From the NCBI RefSeq assembly GCF_000412995.1, contig NZ_KE332512.1, forward strand, positions 428,687-492,686: a stretch of DNA of 64,000 bases. The letters are read 5' to 3'. The translations under genes and the position numbers were made by a program. Source of the stretch: Treponema vincentii F0403. Its GTDB lineage: Bacteria; Spirochaetota; Spirochaetia; Treponematales; Treponemataceae. The notes under the pieces were generated by a model. It searched no databases, was not told the origin of the DNA, and saw only the letters and a program-made list of their open reading frames with translations. Of the stretch, positions 41,697 through 50,778 are shown piece after piece; within the stretch, counting starts at the first letter, position 1; each line of letters starts with the position of its first letter.

Positions 41697-42779
41697 TTAT
41701 CGGTTTTTACGGTATGGATTTGATATTTTTATGTGATAAAGCGTATGATTATCAGGATTTCCGTTAAATTGTATTTGCTGCCGCTGGACGGTATCGGTAA
41801 CGGAAAGAATGGAACGTTTAACTGCGGGGATATTAAACAAGTCTTGGGAGATGACAACCTCATTCGGAAGCGCGGTATCTTTGATATGAGCGGCAGTATT
41901 AACGGTCAGCCCAAAATAATCGAGCCGATTGTTTAAATTTACCACCAACACGGGGCCGCTGTGCAAGCCCATTTTAATTTCCAACCGATCGGTTACCGGC
42001 TTATTTTGGGCATGTTTTATCAACTGCCGTTGAGCCTTTACAGCGGCAGAGACTGCCTTGCCGGAGTCGGTAAATACACCCATAACGCCGTCGCCGATTG
42101 TCTTAACGGGAACTCCTCCGCATTTTTTAATCACAGCGAAAAGAATCTTTGCATACTCTTTTAGCAATGAAAATGCCTTTGCATCGCCTAACGAGGTATA
42201 GAGTTTCGTTGAGTTTTTAATATCGGTAAATAAGACTGTCGCATTCGCCAATCGGAGCGATTGATTGCCGATAAGCACTTCGGAACGCATCAATTCACGG
42301 TATAAATTATTTTGTATAATATCGACACCCCGTACGGCCTCCGGCTTATCCCATGTTCTATACTTCCCCTCACGGATATCTTTGCCTATTGTTGCGAGGT
42401 AATTCATTTTATATATGGGATCAATCGTCTTTAACCGCGGATGAATCGAAAAACACACTTCGACATTGGTATCAAGCGTATTATCAAAAGCCTCATTGCA
42501 AACCGTACAAAAATTTTGAGACGAAGCTTGATGCAGAGACGGTGCCTCATACGCAACGTGTCCGCACGTAGGACAATGATAAATCCAGTCTAAGATAAAA
42601 ACGCCGTCATAAACACCCTGAATAAAGATATTTAAAATATCTTCACGGGATATTTCTAAGGTTTTACCGATCTCATACAGAGGAATATGAAAAAGCAACC
42701 GATCGGAAACATTCGCCAATAACGCTGCAATTTTATCGGCTTCTTTTTGATTCACTTTACAGCGTAGTCTTATGCTCAT
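41697..42779 (-). CDS. Class III nucleotidyl cyclase with an N-terminal zinc-ribbon-like domain
   Basis: 360 residues. The catalytic domain starts near residue 180 with TVLFTDIKNST (metal Asp186), then VKTIGDGVMGVF (Asp230) and GLHSGPVLVVNL, all typical of adenylate/guanylate cyclases. The N-terminal region begins with a helical segment and has two CxxC pairs, Cys69/Cys72 and Cys91/Cys94, likely a zinc site. It is cytoplasmic, with no membrane helix. AAGGAG precedes the ATG. It is divergent from the GntR gene. The nucleotide made and the signal sensed are unknown. Confidence 0.87.
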   Translation of the reverse strand: MSIRLRCKVNQKEADKIAALLANVSDRLLFHIPLYEIGKTLEISREDILNIFIQGVYDGVFILDWIYHCPTCGHVAYEAPSLHQASSQNFCTVCNEAFDNTLDTNVEVCFSIHPRLKTIDPIYKMNYLATIGKDIREGKYRTWDKPEAVRGVDIIQNNLYRELMRSEVLIGNQSLRLANATVLFTDIKNSTKLYTSLGDAKAFSLLKEYAKILFAVIKKCGGVPVKTIGDGVMGVFTDSGKAVSAAVKAQRQLIKHAQNKPVTDRLEIKMGLHSGPVLVVNLNNRLDYFGLTVNTAAHIKDTALPNEVVISQDLFNIPAVKRSILSVTDTVQRQQIQFNGNPDNHTLYHIKISNPYRKNR

Positions 42780-42908
42780 AAGCTCTCCTTTTAATAAAAA
42801 CCATAAAGCTGAAAAGCAAGAGATGTACAGAAAATAATTGGCGGGAAAAAGATTATCTTTATCGCACCATCGTAAACAGCCGGTCGGTAAAATGGTTATA
42901 AAAAATAT

Positions 42909-42964
42909 TTGACAAATCGTTTTTTTTTATGCTATAGTAAACAGGCAATCGGTGGTATTACCAC
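42909..42964 (+). promoter_or_regulatory. Promoter and FadR-type operator of the glycerol-type operon
   Basis: TTGACA (42909-42914), an 18-nt spacer and TATAGT (42933-42938). The palindrome GTGGTATTACCAC (42952-42964) contains TGGTnnnACCA, the half-site pattern of FadR-subfamily GntR regulators. It lies just downstream of the expected transcription start, which suggests repression by the adjacent gene product. Confidence 0.75.
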
Positions 42965-42991
42965 AATTACACAGCATTCCAGATCGAACCT

Positions 42992-43792
42992 ATGAAAGAC
43001 AAAAAACGAAAAACGGCCAAAAGCAATAAAGAACGCTTTATAGAGCAGATGGAGACCCTGCTGCTGATGCACCTTATCCTGCCGGGAGAGCTGCTGCCTC
43101 CGGAACGGGAACTGGCACAGCAAATGGGGGCTTCACGCCCGGTTATTCATGAAGGGCTCTTAGAGCTTGGAGCACGCGGGCTCATTTCCATTCGGCCGCG
43201 GCACGGTTGGATTGTTAACAACTTTGCCGAAGAAGGTGCGCTGCCGCTGCTTTCAAGTCTCTACCGCTTTTCGGCTCCGCAATCGGCCGCCCGTATCGAT
43301 GCCGATTTGGAAGAAGTCCGCCGAATGATTTTAAAACGTTCCTTGGAGCAATATTTTTCTTTTGCTGCAGAAAAAGAAAAAAGTAATTTACCGCTTATCG
43401 AAAAATTAAACAAGCTCCTTAGAGAAGAAAAAAAGCAGCAAGACGAACATTTACGGCCTGCCCAGATACGCAGGCTGACGGAATTGGATTTTTTGTTTTA
43501 TCGGGCAATTATCGAAGCAGGAGACAATACCGTATTCCTTCTTCTTTTTAATTCCGCACGGGAACTGTATCATCAAAAACTCGAACAATTTTTTACCGAA
43601 AATACCGGCAGTATCCAAACGGCAGCCGCTTTAAAATCGGAGTTGATTGCGCATATAGCCGAAGGTAACCGACAGGAAGCATTGGCATTGCTTGAAAAAA
43701 TGACTTCAATCGGTGCATATATCGATCCGGAATCGAGTAACAAAGGGATAGTACATGAAGACATATCTGCACAAACTCGAACAAAAGATTAA
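42992..43792 (+). CDS. GntR/FadR-family transcriptional regulator
   Basis: 266 residues. The N-terminal winged helix (FIEQMETLLLMHLILPGELLPPERELAQQMGASRPVIHEGLLELGARGLISIRPRHGWIV) is clear GntR. The C-terminal helical FCD-type domain (~95-245, with LTELDFLFYRAIIEAGDNTVF and a His near ELIAHIAEGNRQEALALLEKM) binds the effector in FadR relatives. The operator upstream suggests it controls its own operon; the effector is probably a substrate of that pathway. The stop overlaps the next gene by 38 nt. Confidence 0.88.
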   Translation: MKDKKRKTAKSNKERFIEQMETLLLMHLILPGELLPPERELAQQMGASRPVIHEGLLELGARGLISIRPRHGWIVNNFAEEGALPLLSSLYRFSAPQSAARIDADLEEVRRMILKRSLEQYFSFAAEKEKSNLPLIEKLNKLLREEKKQQDEHLRPAQIRRLTELDFLFYRAIIEAGDNTVFLLLFNSARELYHQKLEQFFTENTGSIQTAAALKSELIAHIAEGNRQEALALLEKMTSIGAYIDPESSNKGIVHEDISAQTRTKD

Positions 43793-45509
43793 AGAAAAAT
43801 ATCCGCAGCTGAAAATTTCGGCAGCGTGGGACGGACGATCGATAATTCTAACCGGTGATGCTCCTACCGTCGAAGAACGGTATGCTGCGGGTGTTTTCTT
43901 TGTAAAAAAATGTAAACATCTCCCCGGATACAAGGGCTTAGTCAACGATATAACCGTAGCGGGAAAGAATGAACCGCCGATGCGGATGCCGGAGCTGCGG
44001 GATACGTTTTTGGAAGGAAAAACGTTCGACGTATTGATCATCGGTGCAGGGGTTGTCGGATGCGCAATCGCACGGGAACTGTCGCGCTATGACCTCGCAA
44101 TCGCCGTTGCCGAAAAAGAATGCGATTGTGCAATGCAGGCTTCATCCCGTAACGACGGTATGATTCATCCCGGTTTTGCAGACAGTCCTTCAAAGAAAAA
44201 AGGCAGATTGAACACCCGCGGCAACCGCCTATACCGTAAGCTCGATAAAGAACTCGGCTTTCAAACCGAATGGCCGGGTAGCTTTATGCTGTTTGACTCT
44301 CCATTATTGAAATCCCTTGTGCCGTATATGCGCCGGAGGGCGGCAAAAAACGGCGTTGACGGACGGGTCGGTTATAAAACCAAGCAAGAAATACAAAAAA
44401 TGGAGCCGAACCTCAGCACAAAATACTACGGCGGTTTTTGGATGCCGTACTCCGGTATTGCCTCCCCTTTTAAGGTAACGATAGCTTTTGCGGAAAATGC
44501 TGCGGCAAACGGCGTATCCTTTTTCTTTGAAACCGCCGTAACAGGTTTTGATAAAACAAATGAATTAATATCGGCAGTGCACACGAACCGCGGCACACTG
44601 AATGCCCGCCTTGTTATCAACGCAGCAGGCGTATGGTCTGATAAAATTGCGGAATGCGCCGGCGACCGTTTTTTTTCCATTCATCCGCGGAAGGGTATGG
44701 ATATCATCCTCGATAAAAAGAAACGGGATTCCCAGCATACGATTATCGGAAAACCCAATCTGCTTACCTCGTCAAAGCAGCATTCAAAAGGCGGCGGGAT
44801 TATTCCTTGTATAGAAGGAAACGTCCTTGTCGGACCTACTGCGCATGAGGTGTATGATAGGGAAGACTACAGCACCGATTCGGAAGACGAGCACAGCTTG
44901 CTTGCACAGATGTCTATGAACAAAACACTTTCACGCGGCGATATTATCACTTACTACAGCGGAATCCGCGCAGCAACGTGGGAGGAAGATTTTATCGTTG
45001 AAGTTTCCGAAAAAGTGCCTAACTTAATCCACGCGGCGGGTATTCAGTCCCCTGGGTTTGCCTCGGCGCCGGCGATTGCGGAAGACATTGCGGAACTCGC
45101 ACTCAGGCGCTTCCCTGCCATTCTCAAAGAAAAACCGGATTTTTCACCGCGCCGTGAAGCGCCGCGTGAAACAGCCTCGATGCATGATGCCGAGCGGCAT
45201 ACCTTAATTAAACGCGATCCGCTCTACGGCAAAATTGTCTGCCGCTGCGAGCAGATTTCCGAAGGAGAAATCCGGGATGCCGTACGGAGCTGCCGTGCGC
45301 TCGGAATGCAGACAATCAGCGTTGATGCGGTAAAACGTAGGTGCCGTGCCGGAATGGGGAGATGCCACGGCGGCTTTTGCACACCGCGCGTAATGGAAAT
45401 TATCAGCAGGGAAGCCGGAATCCCGCTTGAAAACATCACCAAAAAAGGCGGCGCCTCGTACATATTGGCTCATTCAATTCCGGCTGCGCAAGGAAGTGCA
45501 AACGTATGA
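43755..45509 (+). CDS. GlpA-like FAD oxidoreductase with [2Fe-2S] BFD domain
   Basis: 584 residues. The FAD site is FDVLIIGAGVVGCAIARELSRYDLAIAVAEKE (~90-120), followed by a DAO/GlpA-type body. The C-terminal BFD-like domain (~490-560) has CRC and CRAGMGRCHGGFC, a four-Cys set for a [2Fe-2S] cluster. This matches the catalytic subunit of anaerobic glycerol-3-phosphate dehydrogenase. The extra N-terminal ~75 residues resemble a BON domain, which is unusual here. It overlaps the regulator by 38 nt and the next gene by 4 nt. Confidence 0.85.
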   Translation: MKTYLHKLEQKIKEKYPQLKISAAWDGRSIILTGDAPTVEERYAAGVFFVKKCKHLPGYKGLVNDITVAGKNEPPMRMPELRDTFLEGKTFDVLIIGAGVVGCAIARELSRYDLAIAVAEKECDCAMQASSRNDGMIHPGFADSPSKKKGRLNTRGNRLYRKLDKELGFQTEWPGSFMLFDSPLLKSLVPYMRRRAAKNGVDGRVGYKTKQEIQKMEPNLSTKYYGGFWMPYSGIASPFKVTIAFAENAAANGVSFFFETAVTGFDKTNELISAVHTNRGTLNARLVINAAGVWSDKIAECAGDRFFSIHPRKGMDIILDKKKRDSQHTIIGKPNLLTSSKQHSKGGGIIPCIEGNVLVGPTAHEVYDREDYSTDSEDEHSLLAQMSMNKTLSRGDIITYYSGIRAATWEEDFIVEVSEKVPNLIHAAGIQSPGFASAPAIAEDIAELALRRFPAILKEKPDFSPRREAPRETASMHDAERHTLIKRDPLYGKIVCRCEQISEGEIRDAVRSCRALGMQTISVDAVKRRCRAGMGRCHGGFCTPRVMEIISREAGIPLENITKKGGASYILAHSIPAAQGSANV

Positions 45510-46885
45510 AAAGTTTTTACGATATTATCGTGATCGGAGCGGGGCCTGCCGGTATGGCAGCAGCATTGGCTGCCGCCGAAAAATCCCCCGAATGCAGTAT
45601 CGCCCTGATAGAACGGGAAGAGCATATCGGCGGTATTTTAAAGCAGTGCATTCACGACGGCTTCGGGCTTATCCGGTTTAAAGAACGGCTGACCGGTCCC
45701 GAATATGCGTGGCGGTACCGCGATATGCTCGCTCAAAAATCCAACATCGATATATTCGTGTCCACATTTGTTATCCGCATTGCACGGCAGATAGGCGGCG
45801 GCTTTGAACTGAGCTTCACCAATCCTCAAAACGGAATTTTTAACCTTACCTGCACTGCGCTCATCTCCGCAACGGGCTGCAGAGAACGTACCGACCGACA
45901 AGTGTTTATTCATGGCGACCGGCCGTCGGGGATTTTTACAGCAGGACAGGCTCAAGCCTTTATCAATTTAAAGGGATACCTTCCCGGCAAACGGTTTGTC
46001 ATTTTAGGCAGCGGCGATATCGGGCTGATTATGGCGCGCCGGCTCACCCTCGAAACTGCAAGCACCGGCGGCAGCGTAGAAGGCGTCTATGAGGTAAAAA
46101 GCGAACCGTCGGGACTCACCCGCAATATCGTACAATGTCTCGAAGACTACGGCATTCCGCTCCACCTTTCAACGACGGTGAGCGCCTTGCACGGAACAGG
46201 GCGCTTGGAAGGAGTAACCGTTGTTCAGGTTGACAAACAGATGCGGCCTATCGCCGGCACGGAACGGTACATTCCCTGCGACACCCTCATTCTAAGTGTC
46301 GGACTCATCCCCGAAAACGATATCCTCGACGGCCTTACACCGAAAATCGATGCACGGACAAAGGGTCCGCAGGTCAATCAATATATGGAAACAACAGTTC
46401 CCGGCCTGTTCTCTTGCGGAAACGCCCTCCACGTGAACGACCTCGTAGACTATGTTTCGGAGTCAGGCAGCATTGCCGGAGAGCAGGCAGCCATCCTCTG
46501 CAACGGAAAGAGAACTTCCGCGGGGCATACTCGTGAAGACAGCCAGCAGGATAAAGCGGCGGAACCGTCCGAATGCCTTGCTGAAATTCCGATCGGCGCG
46601 GATAAAACGCTGCTCTATCAAACGCCCGCCCGCATCGTGCCTGACCGGAAACCGGCGGTGATATACTTCCGCTCTGCCGCACAGCGGGAACACGCAACAT
46701 TAACGATTAACGCGGAAACGGCAGACGGTACAACGGTTCTCTTTAAGAAAACATACCGTTCGTTAAAACCGCCGGAGATGGAGCGGATTGTGCTGGATAC
46801 CGCATCGATACCGGCACATACCGAAAGACTTCTCTTTTCGCTGGAAAACGCGGAAGCGCCGCATCGCTCAAAGGAGGAGATATGA
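45506..46885 (+). CDS. GlpB-like FAD/NAD(P)-binding oxidoreductase
   Basis: 459 residues with a pyridine-nucleotide-disulfide-reductase fold: FAD motif IIVIGAGPAGMAAALAAAE (residues ~7-25), a second dinucleotide site KRFVILGSGDIGLIMARRLTL, and GLFSCGNALHVNDLVDYVSESG near 310-330. The C-terminal ~100 residues form a beta-rich tail. It pairs with the GlpA-like protein and DUF1667 protein as a three-part dehydrogenase, like GlpABC. Both ends overlap neighbours by 4 nt (ATGA), so translation is coupled. Confidence 0.85.
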   Translation: MKSFYDIIVIGAGPAGMAAALAAAEKSPECSIALIEREEHIGGILKQCIHDGFGLIRFKERLTGPEYAWRYRDMLAQKSNIDIFVSTFVIRIARQIGGGFELSFTNPQNGIFNLTCTALISATGCRERTDRQVFIHGDRPSGIFTAGQAQAFINLKGYLPGKRFVILGSGDIGLIMARRLTLETASTGGSVEGVYEVKSEPSGLTRNIVQCLEDYGIPLHLSTTVSALHGTGRLEGVTVVQVDKQMRPIAGTERYIPCDTLILSVGLIPENDILDGLTPKIDARTKGPQVNQYMETTVPGLFSCGNALHVNDLVDYVSESGSIAGEQAAILCNGKRTSAGHTREDSQQDKAAEPSECLAEIPIGADKTLLYQTPARIVPDRKPAVIYFRSAAQREHATLTINAETADGTTVLFKKTYRSLKPPEMERIVLDTASIPAHTERLLFSLENAEAPHRSKEEI

Positions 46886-47280
46886 CCAAAAATCTGATTT
46901 GTATTGCGTGCCCGCGGGGCTGTCATTTAACCGTGACAATCGGCGCCGCAACGGACACAATAGAGGTAAGCGGAAACAGCTGCCCCAAGGGACTGAGTTA
47001 CGGCAAACAGGAGGTGCTCTGCCCGATGAGGACGCTGACTACCACCGTGAGCTGCCGGCTTCTGCGCAGCGGGGATACAAGCGGGCATAAGCAGGCCTTT
47101 GCCCGGCTGCCGGTAAAAACGGGACGTGAAATTCCGCTTGAGGAGATGAAGTCTATGATAGAAAACATCCGCAGCATTACCGCCTCCGCTCCGGTGCGGT
47201 ACGGGGATTGCCTTGCGTTGCTTAAAACTCAAAACGGGACGGAAATTCCGATACTCGCCTGTGCAAGCACGGAGGGATGA
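46882..47280 (+). CDS. DUF1667 cysteine-rich protein
   Basis: 132 residues. N-terminal CIACPRGCHLTV and a later CPKGLSYGKQE, plus CPMR, are the DUF1667 signature and look like a cluster or zinc site. DUF1667 proteins sit beside GlpA/GlpB-like pairs in many anaerobes and probably form the third subunit for electron transfer. It overlaps glpB-like by 4 nt. The kinase starts 8 nt downstream. Confidence 0.85.
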   Translation: MTKNLICIACPRGCHLTVTIGAATDTIEVSGNSCPKGLSYGKQEVLCPMRTLTTTVSCRLLRSGDTSGHKQAFARLPVKTGREIPLEEMKSMIENIRSITASAPVRYGDCLALLKTQNGTEIPILACASTEG

Positions 47281-47287
47281 TAAAAAC

Positions 47288-48853
47288 ATGGAAAAAAACA
47301 TAAAAAACGGTCAATCGACCCTTATTTCAATCGACTGCGGCACGCAGAGTTTACGCGTGATTATCTTTGCGGAAGACGGTTCGCTGCTCGCAAAAAAACA
47401 GGTCATGTATAAACCGTACGTCAGTCCGCGGCCGGGATGGGCGGAACAAAACCCTGCCGTGTGGTGGGGTGCACTCTGCACAGGCGTAGCCGCACTGAAA
47501 ACCAGTCATCCCGATTTAATAGCCGCTGCAAAGGGAATCGGCATAACCGCCCAGCGGGATACCGTCATCCTCATCGGCAAGGACGGAACCGTACTGCGCC
47601 CTGCAATTACGTGGCTTGATACGCGGAAAGCGCGCGGCCGGTACCGCCCGAATTTTATTATGAAGGCTGCGCTGAAAGCCGTCGATTACTACGAAAAGAT
47701 CATGCACTCCCAAAGCGACGGGCAATGTAACTGGATACAGGAAAACGAACCCGAAATTTGGAAGAAAACCTGGCGGGTACTGATGGTATCGGGGTACCTG
47801 CAATACCGGCTTACGGGAATTGCCGCCGATTCCCCTTCATCCTTGGTAGGACACATTCCCTTCGATCATAAAAAACAAAAGTGGGCATCACCCGGGCACA
47901 TCACAGCGAAAATATTTCCGATAGACGACGATAAAAAATGCGCCGTTGTGCAAAGTGGAAAGGAAATCGGGAAGGTTTCAGCTCAAGGCGCTGAAGAAAC
48001 GGGACTGCCTGCCGGTATACCGGTAATTGCCTGCGGCAGCGACAAAGCGTGCGAAACGCTCGGCATGGGTTGCCTTAGTGCGGAAACGGCATCGCTCAGC
48101 TTCGGGACAACGGCAACGGTAGAGATATGTACCGACCGCTATACTGAGCCTATACGCTTCCTTCCCGCATACAGCGCCGCCTATCCCGGGCGGTGGGTGC
48201 CGGAAATCGAAATTTTTCGCGGTTACTGGATGATCAGCTGGTTTAAAGACGAACTCGGATATGAGGAACGCGCAAAGGCAACGGCTACCGGTATTATTCC
48301 GGAGCAAATTATGGATCGTCTCCTCGATTCATCCCCGCCCGGCTGCTACGGCCTGATGCTCCAACCGTACTGGGGAGCAAGCCTGAAAGATCATTATGCA
48401 AAGGGTTCGATGATCGGCTTCGGCGACGTACACGGGCGGCACGCAATATACCGCGCAATTGTCGAAGGGCTTGCCTACTCGCTCAGAGAAGGCTTGGAGC
48501 AGCTTGAAAGTCAAAGCGGCGTCCCCGTACAAAAAGTCGCCGTTTCCGGCGGAGCATCGCAGAGCGACCGTATCTGCAGCATTACTGCGGATATATTAAA
48601 CAAGCCGCTTGTCCGCGGTGCCACAACCGAAACTTCGGCGTTGGGGGCGGCAATTTTAACCGCTTACGGGACGGGAAGCTATTCCACTATCGAAAAAAGC
48701 GCCAAAAATATGGTGCACATAGCGGGGGAATTTGAGCCGTCGCCGGACAACCGCGTATTATATGATGAACTCTATAAAATATACACGCAGATATATCCTA
48801 TCTTAAAGCATGTATATAAACGGATACGGGAAGTAACCGGCTATCCGTCATAA
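47288..48853 (+). CDS. FGGY-family carbohydrate kinase
   Basis: 521 residues of the FGGY fold. It opens ISIDCGTQSLRVIIF (phosphate loop 1); GITAQRDTVILI, CGSDKACETLGMG, SFGTTATVEI and VAVSGGASQSDRI cover the sugar and ATP sites. It phosphorylates a polyol or sugar. Similarity by eye to glycerol kinase is only general, and the canonical GlpK motifs are altered. I chose the ATG at 47288 with GGAGGG upstream; the longer frame begins inside the DUF1667 gene. Confidence 0.88.
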   Translation: MEKNIKNGQSTLISIDCGTQSLRVIIFAEDGSLLAKKQVMYKPYVSPRPGWAEQNPAVWWGALCTGVAALKTSHPDLIAAAKGIGITAQRDTVILIGKDGTVLRPAITWLDTRKARGRYRPNFIMKAALKAVDYYEKIMHSQSDGQCNWIQENEPEIWKKTWRVLMVSGYLQYRLTGIAADSPSSLVGHIPFDHKKQKWASPGHITAKIFPIDDDKKCAVVQSGKEIGKVSAQGAEETGLPAGIPVIACGSDKACETLGMGCLSAETASLSFGTTATVEICTDRYTEPIRFLPAYSAAYPGRWVPEIEIFRGYWMISWFKDELGYEERAKATATGIIPEQIMDRLLDSSPPGCYGLMLQPYWGASLKDHYAKGSMIGFGDVHGRHAIYRAIVEGLAYSLREGLEQLESQSGVPVQKVAVSGGASQSDRICSITADILNKPLVRGATTETSALGAAILTAYGTGSYSTIEKSAKNMVHIAGEFEPSPDNRVLYDELYKIYTQIYPILKHVYKRIREVTGYPS

Positions 48854-48879
48854 AGGCATATTTCAAATAGGAGATAAAT

Positions 48880-50646
48880 ATGGCTGAACGTAAGGTATAC
48901 AAGGATTTTAAACCGGAATGGGAGCAGGTGCCTCCGCCTCCGGATTCATTCCGCTCGATTTTAAAATGGGGAGACCCAAACGAATTTAAGGAACCGAATG
49001 AACGGCTCTTTAAATTTATGAAAGGAGAGCTTGGTTTAACCGATGCCGATTTTCAACGGAAGGGCGCCGACGGGCATGAAGTTGTGCCTGACGCATTGGC
49101 GACGCAGCCGCTCGAACCGGAGCATGTCGCTTTCTTTGAATCCGTGTGCGGTAAAGAGAATGTCAGCACCAAGGGATATAACCGGCTTTCCGTAGCTTAT
49201 GGGAAAACCATGTACGACCTGTACCGGCTGAGGGAAAACATCACCGAAAACGCCCCGCGAGCGGTACTCTATCCTTCAAGCCACGAAGAAATCGTGCAGA
49301 TTGTCGAATACTGTCAAAAACAGCATATTCCGCTCTATGTATACGGCGGCGGTTCCTCCGTCACCCGCGGTGTGGAAGCGTTCAAGGGCGGCATCAGTCT
49401 CGATATGCGGCGGAACTTTAATAAGGTAATCAAATTTAACGAAGTCGATCAAACCATCACGGTTGAAGCGGGCATGTCCGGCCCTATGCTCGAAAAAATC
49501 TTGAGCGAGGCAAAGACACGCTTCGGCGCACGGCACGCATACACTTGCGGACACTTCCCGCAGTCGTTTGAATACTCCTCCGTCGGCGGCTGGACGGTAA
49601 CGCGGGGCGCGGGTCAAAACTCAACCTATTACGGCAATATCCACAATATCGTGATGGGGCAAACGTATGTTACCCCCACCGGCGTTATTAAAAGCTACGG
49701 ACTTCCCGCTCACGCCGTCGGCCCGGACATCGATGAGCTGATGATGGGTTCGGAAGGAGCATTCGGCGTATTGACTCATGTAACGCTGAAAATTTCCCGC
49801 CGCACTGCGGAAAACCGCCGGTATTTCAGCTTTATGTTTAAGGATTGGCAAAGCGGCCGCGACGCAGCGCGGGAAATTATGCAGGCCGAAGCAGGCTACC
49901 CTTCCGTATTCCGCCTGTCCGACCCCGAAGAAACCGATGCAATGATGAAGCTCTACGGCGTAGAAGGAACCCCGCTCGAAACCTTGATGAATCTCCGCGG
50001 CTACAAGGCGCACAACCGCTGCATCTTCTTAGGCTGGACGGAGGGAGAGCGGGGCTTTTCTTCCAATCTTTTCCGCATCGTAAAAAGAATCAGCAAAGCG
50101 CACGGAGGACTGTACCTCACCGGTTATCCTACACATAAATGGGAAGAAGGCCGCTTTAACGACCCGTATTTGCGGGAATCGCTGCAAGACTACGGCATCA
50201 TCCTCGACACGATGGAATGTTCCGTTACATGGGAAATGATGGGCAGAGTGCATGAAAAAGTACGGGCTTTCGCAAAGTCCCGCCCGAACACAGTCTGTAT
50301 GACTCACCTTTCCCATGCGTATGAGCAAGGGGCAAATCTCTATTTTATCTTTATCGGAAAGTTTGCCGACAAAGAGGAATACGTCGACTATCAGTTCGGT
50401 ATCTTTGATAATATCATGGAACAGGGCGCTGCGATGAGCCACCATCACGGCGTCGGAAAGATGACGGCAGCATGGGTTGAACAATCGATCGGCACGGATA
50501 GGCTGAACATTTTCCGCGCGTTAAAAAAGCACTTTGATCCCGACAACATTATGAATCCGGGCGGAACCCTCGGCATCGATATGACCGAAGAACAAAAGCG
50601 CAAGCCGAAATTCTGCAGCAGGACATGGGATAACCCTGCATATTAA
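48880..50646 (+). CDS. Alkyl-DHAP-synthase-like FAD-binding oxidase
   Basis: 588 residues of the vanillyl-alcohol-oxidase/PCMH type. The FAD domain contains VYGGGSSVTRGVEAFKGG, FEYSSVGGWTVTRGAGQNSTYYGNI and MMGSEGAFGVLTHVTL. The C-terminal domain has the His-rich MSHHHGVGK characteristic of alkylglycerone-phosphate synthases. Those enzymes make the ether bond of ether lipids from acyl-DHAP. In this operon, beside a glycerol-phosphate-type dehydrogenase and kinase, it could act on an ether- or acyl-linked glycerol compound, in either direction. The substrate is unproved. Confidence 0.85.
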   Translation: MAERKVYKDFKPEWEQVPPPPDSFRSILKWGDPNEFKEPNERLFKFMKGELGLTDADFQRKGADGHEVVPDALATQPLEPEHVAFFESVCGKENVSTKGYNRLSVAYGKTMYDLYRLRENITENAPRAVLYPSSHEEIVQIVEYCQKQHIPLYVYGGGSSVTRGVEAFKGGISLDMRRNFNKVIKFNEVDQTITVEAGMSGPMLEKILSEAKTRFGARHAYTCGHFPQSFEYSSVGGWTVTRGAGQNSTYYGNIHNIVMGQTYVTPTGVIKSYGLPAHAVGPDIDELMMGSEGAFGVLTHVTLKISRRTAENRRYFSFMFKDWQSGRDAAREIMQAEAGYPSVFRLSDPEETDAMMKLYGVEGTPLETLMNLRGYKAHNRCIFLGWTEGERGFSSNLFRIVKRISKAHGGLYLTGYPTHKWEEGRFNDPYLRESLQDYGIILDTMECSVTWEMMGRVHEKVRAFAKSRPNTVCMTHLSHAYEQGANLYFIFIGKFADKEEYVDYQFGIFDNIMEQGAAMSHHHGVGKMTAAWVEQSIGTDRLNIFRALKKHFDPDNIMNPGGTLGIDMTEEQKRKPKFCSRTWDNPAY

Positions 50647-50684
50647 AAGAAGTCTTTAATACGCAGAAGCGGTGTTCCGTGCAA

Positions 50685-50723
50685 GGGGATGTCTCAAAGG
50701 CCGGTTGCTTTTTTGCCATCCCC
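50685..50723. repeat. Family-B palindromic repeat
   Basis: 39 bp, GGGGATGTCTCAAAGGCCGG...TTGCCATCCCC, after the operon and just upstream of the next promoter. Confidence 0.75.
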
Positions 50724-50742
50724 TCTCTATGCTCCCACTGTC

Positions 50743-50771
50743 TTGCCAATATGCAGCCGCTGTGATAGTAT
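50743..50771 (+). promoter_or_regulatory. Promoter of the TPR lipoprotein gene
   Basis: TTGCCA, a 17-nt spacer and TAGTAT, ending 7 nt before the GTG at 50779. Confidence 0.6.
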
Positions 50772-50778
50772 GCCCCCC

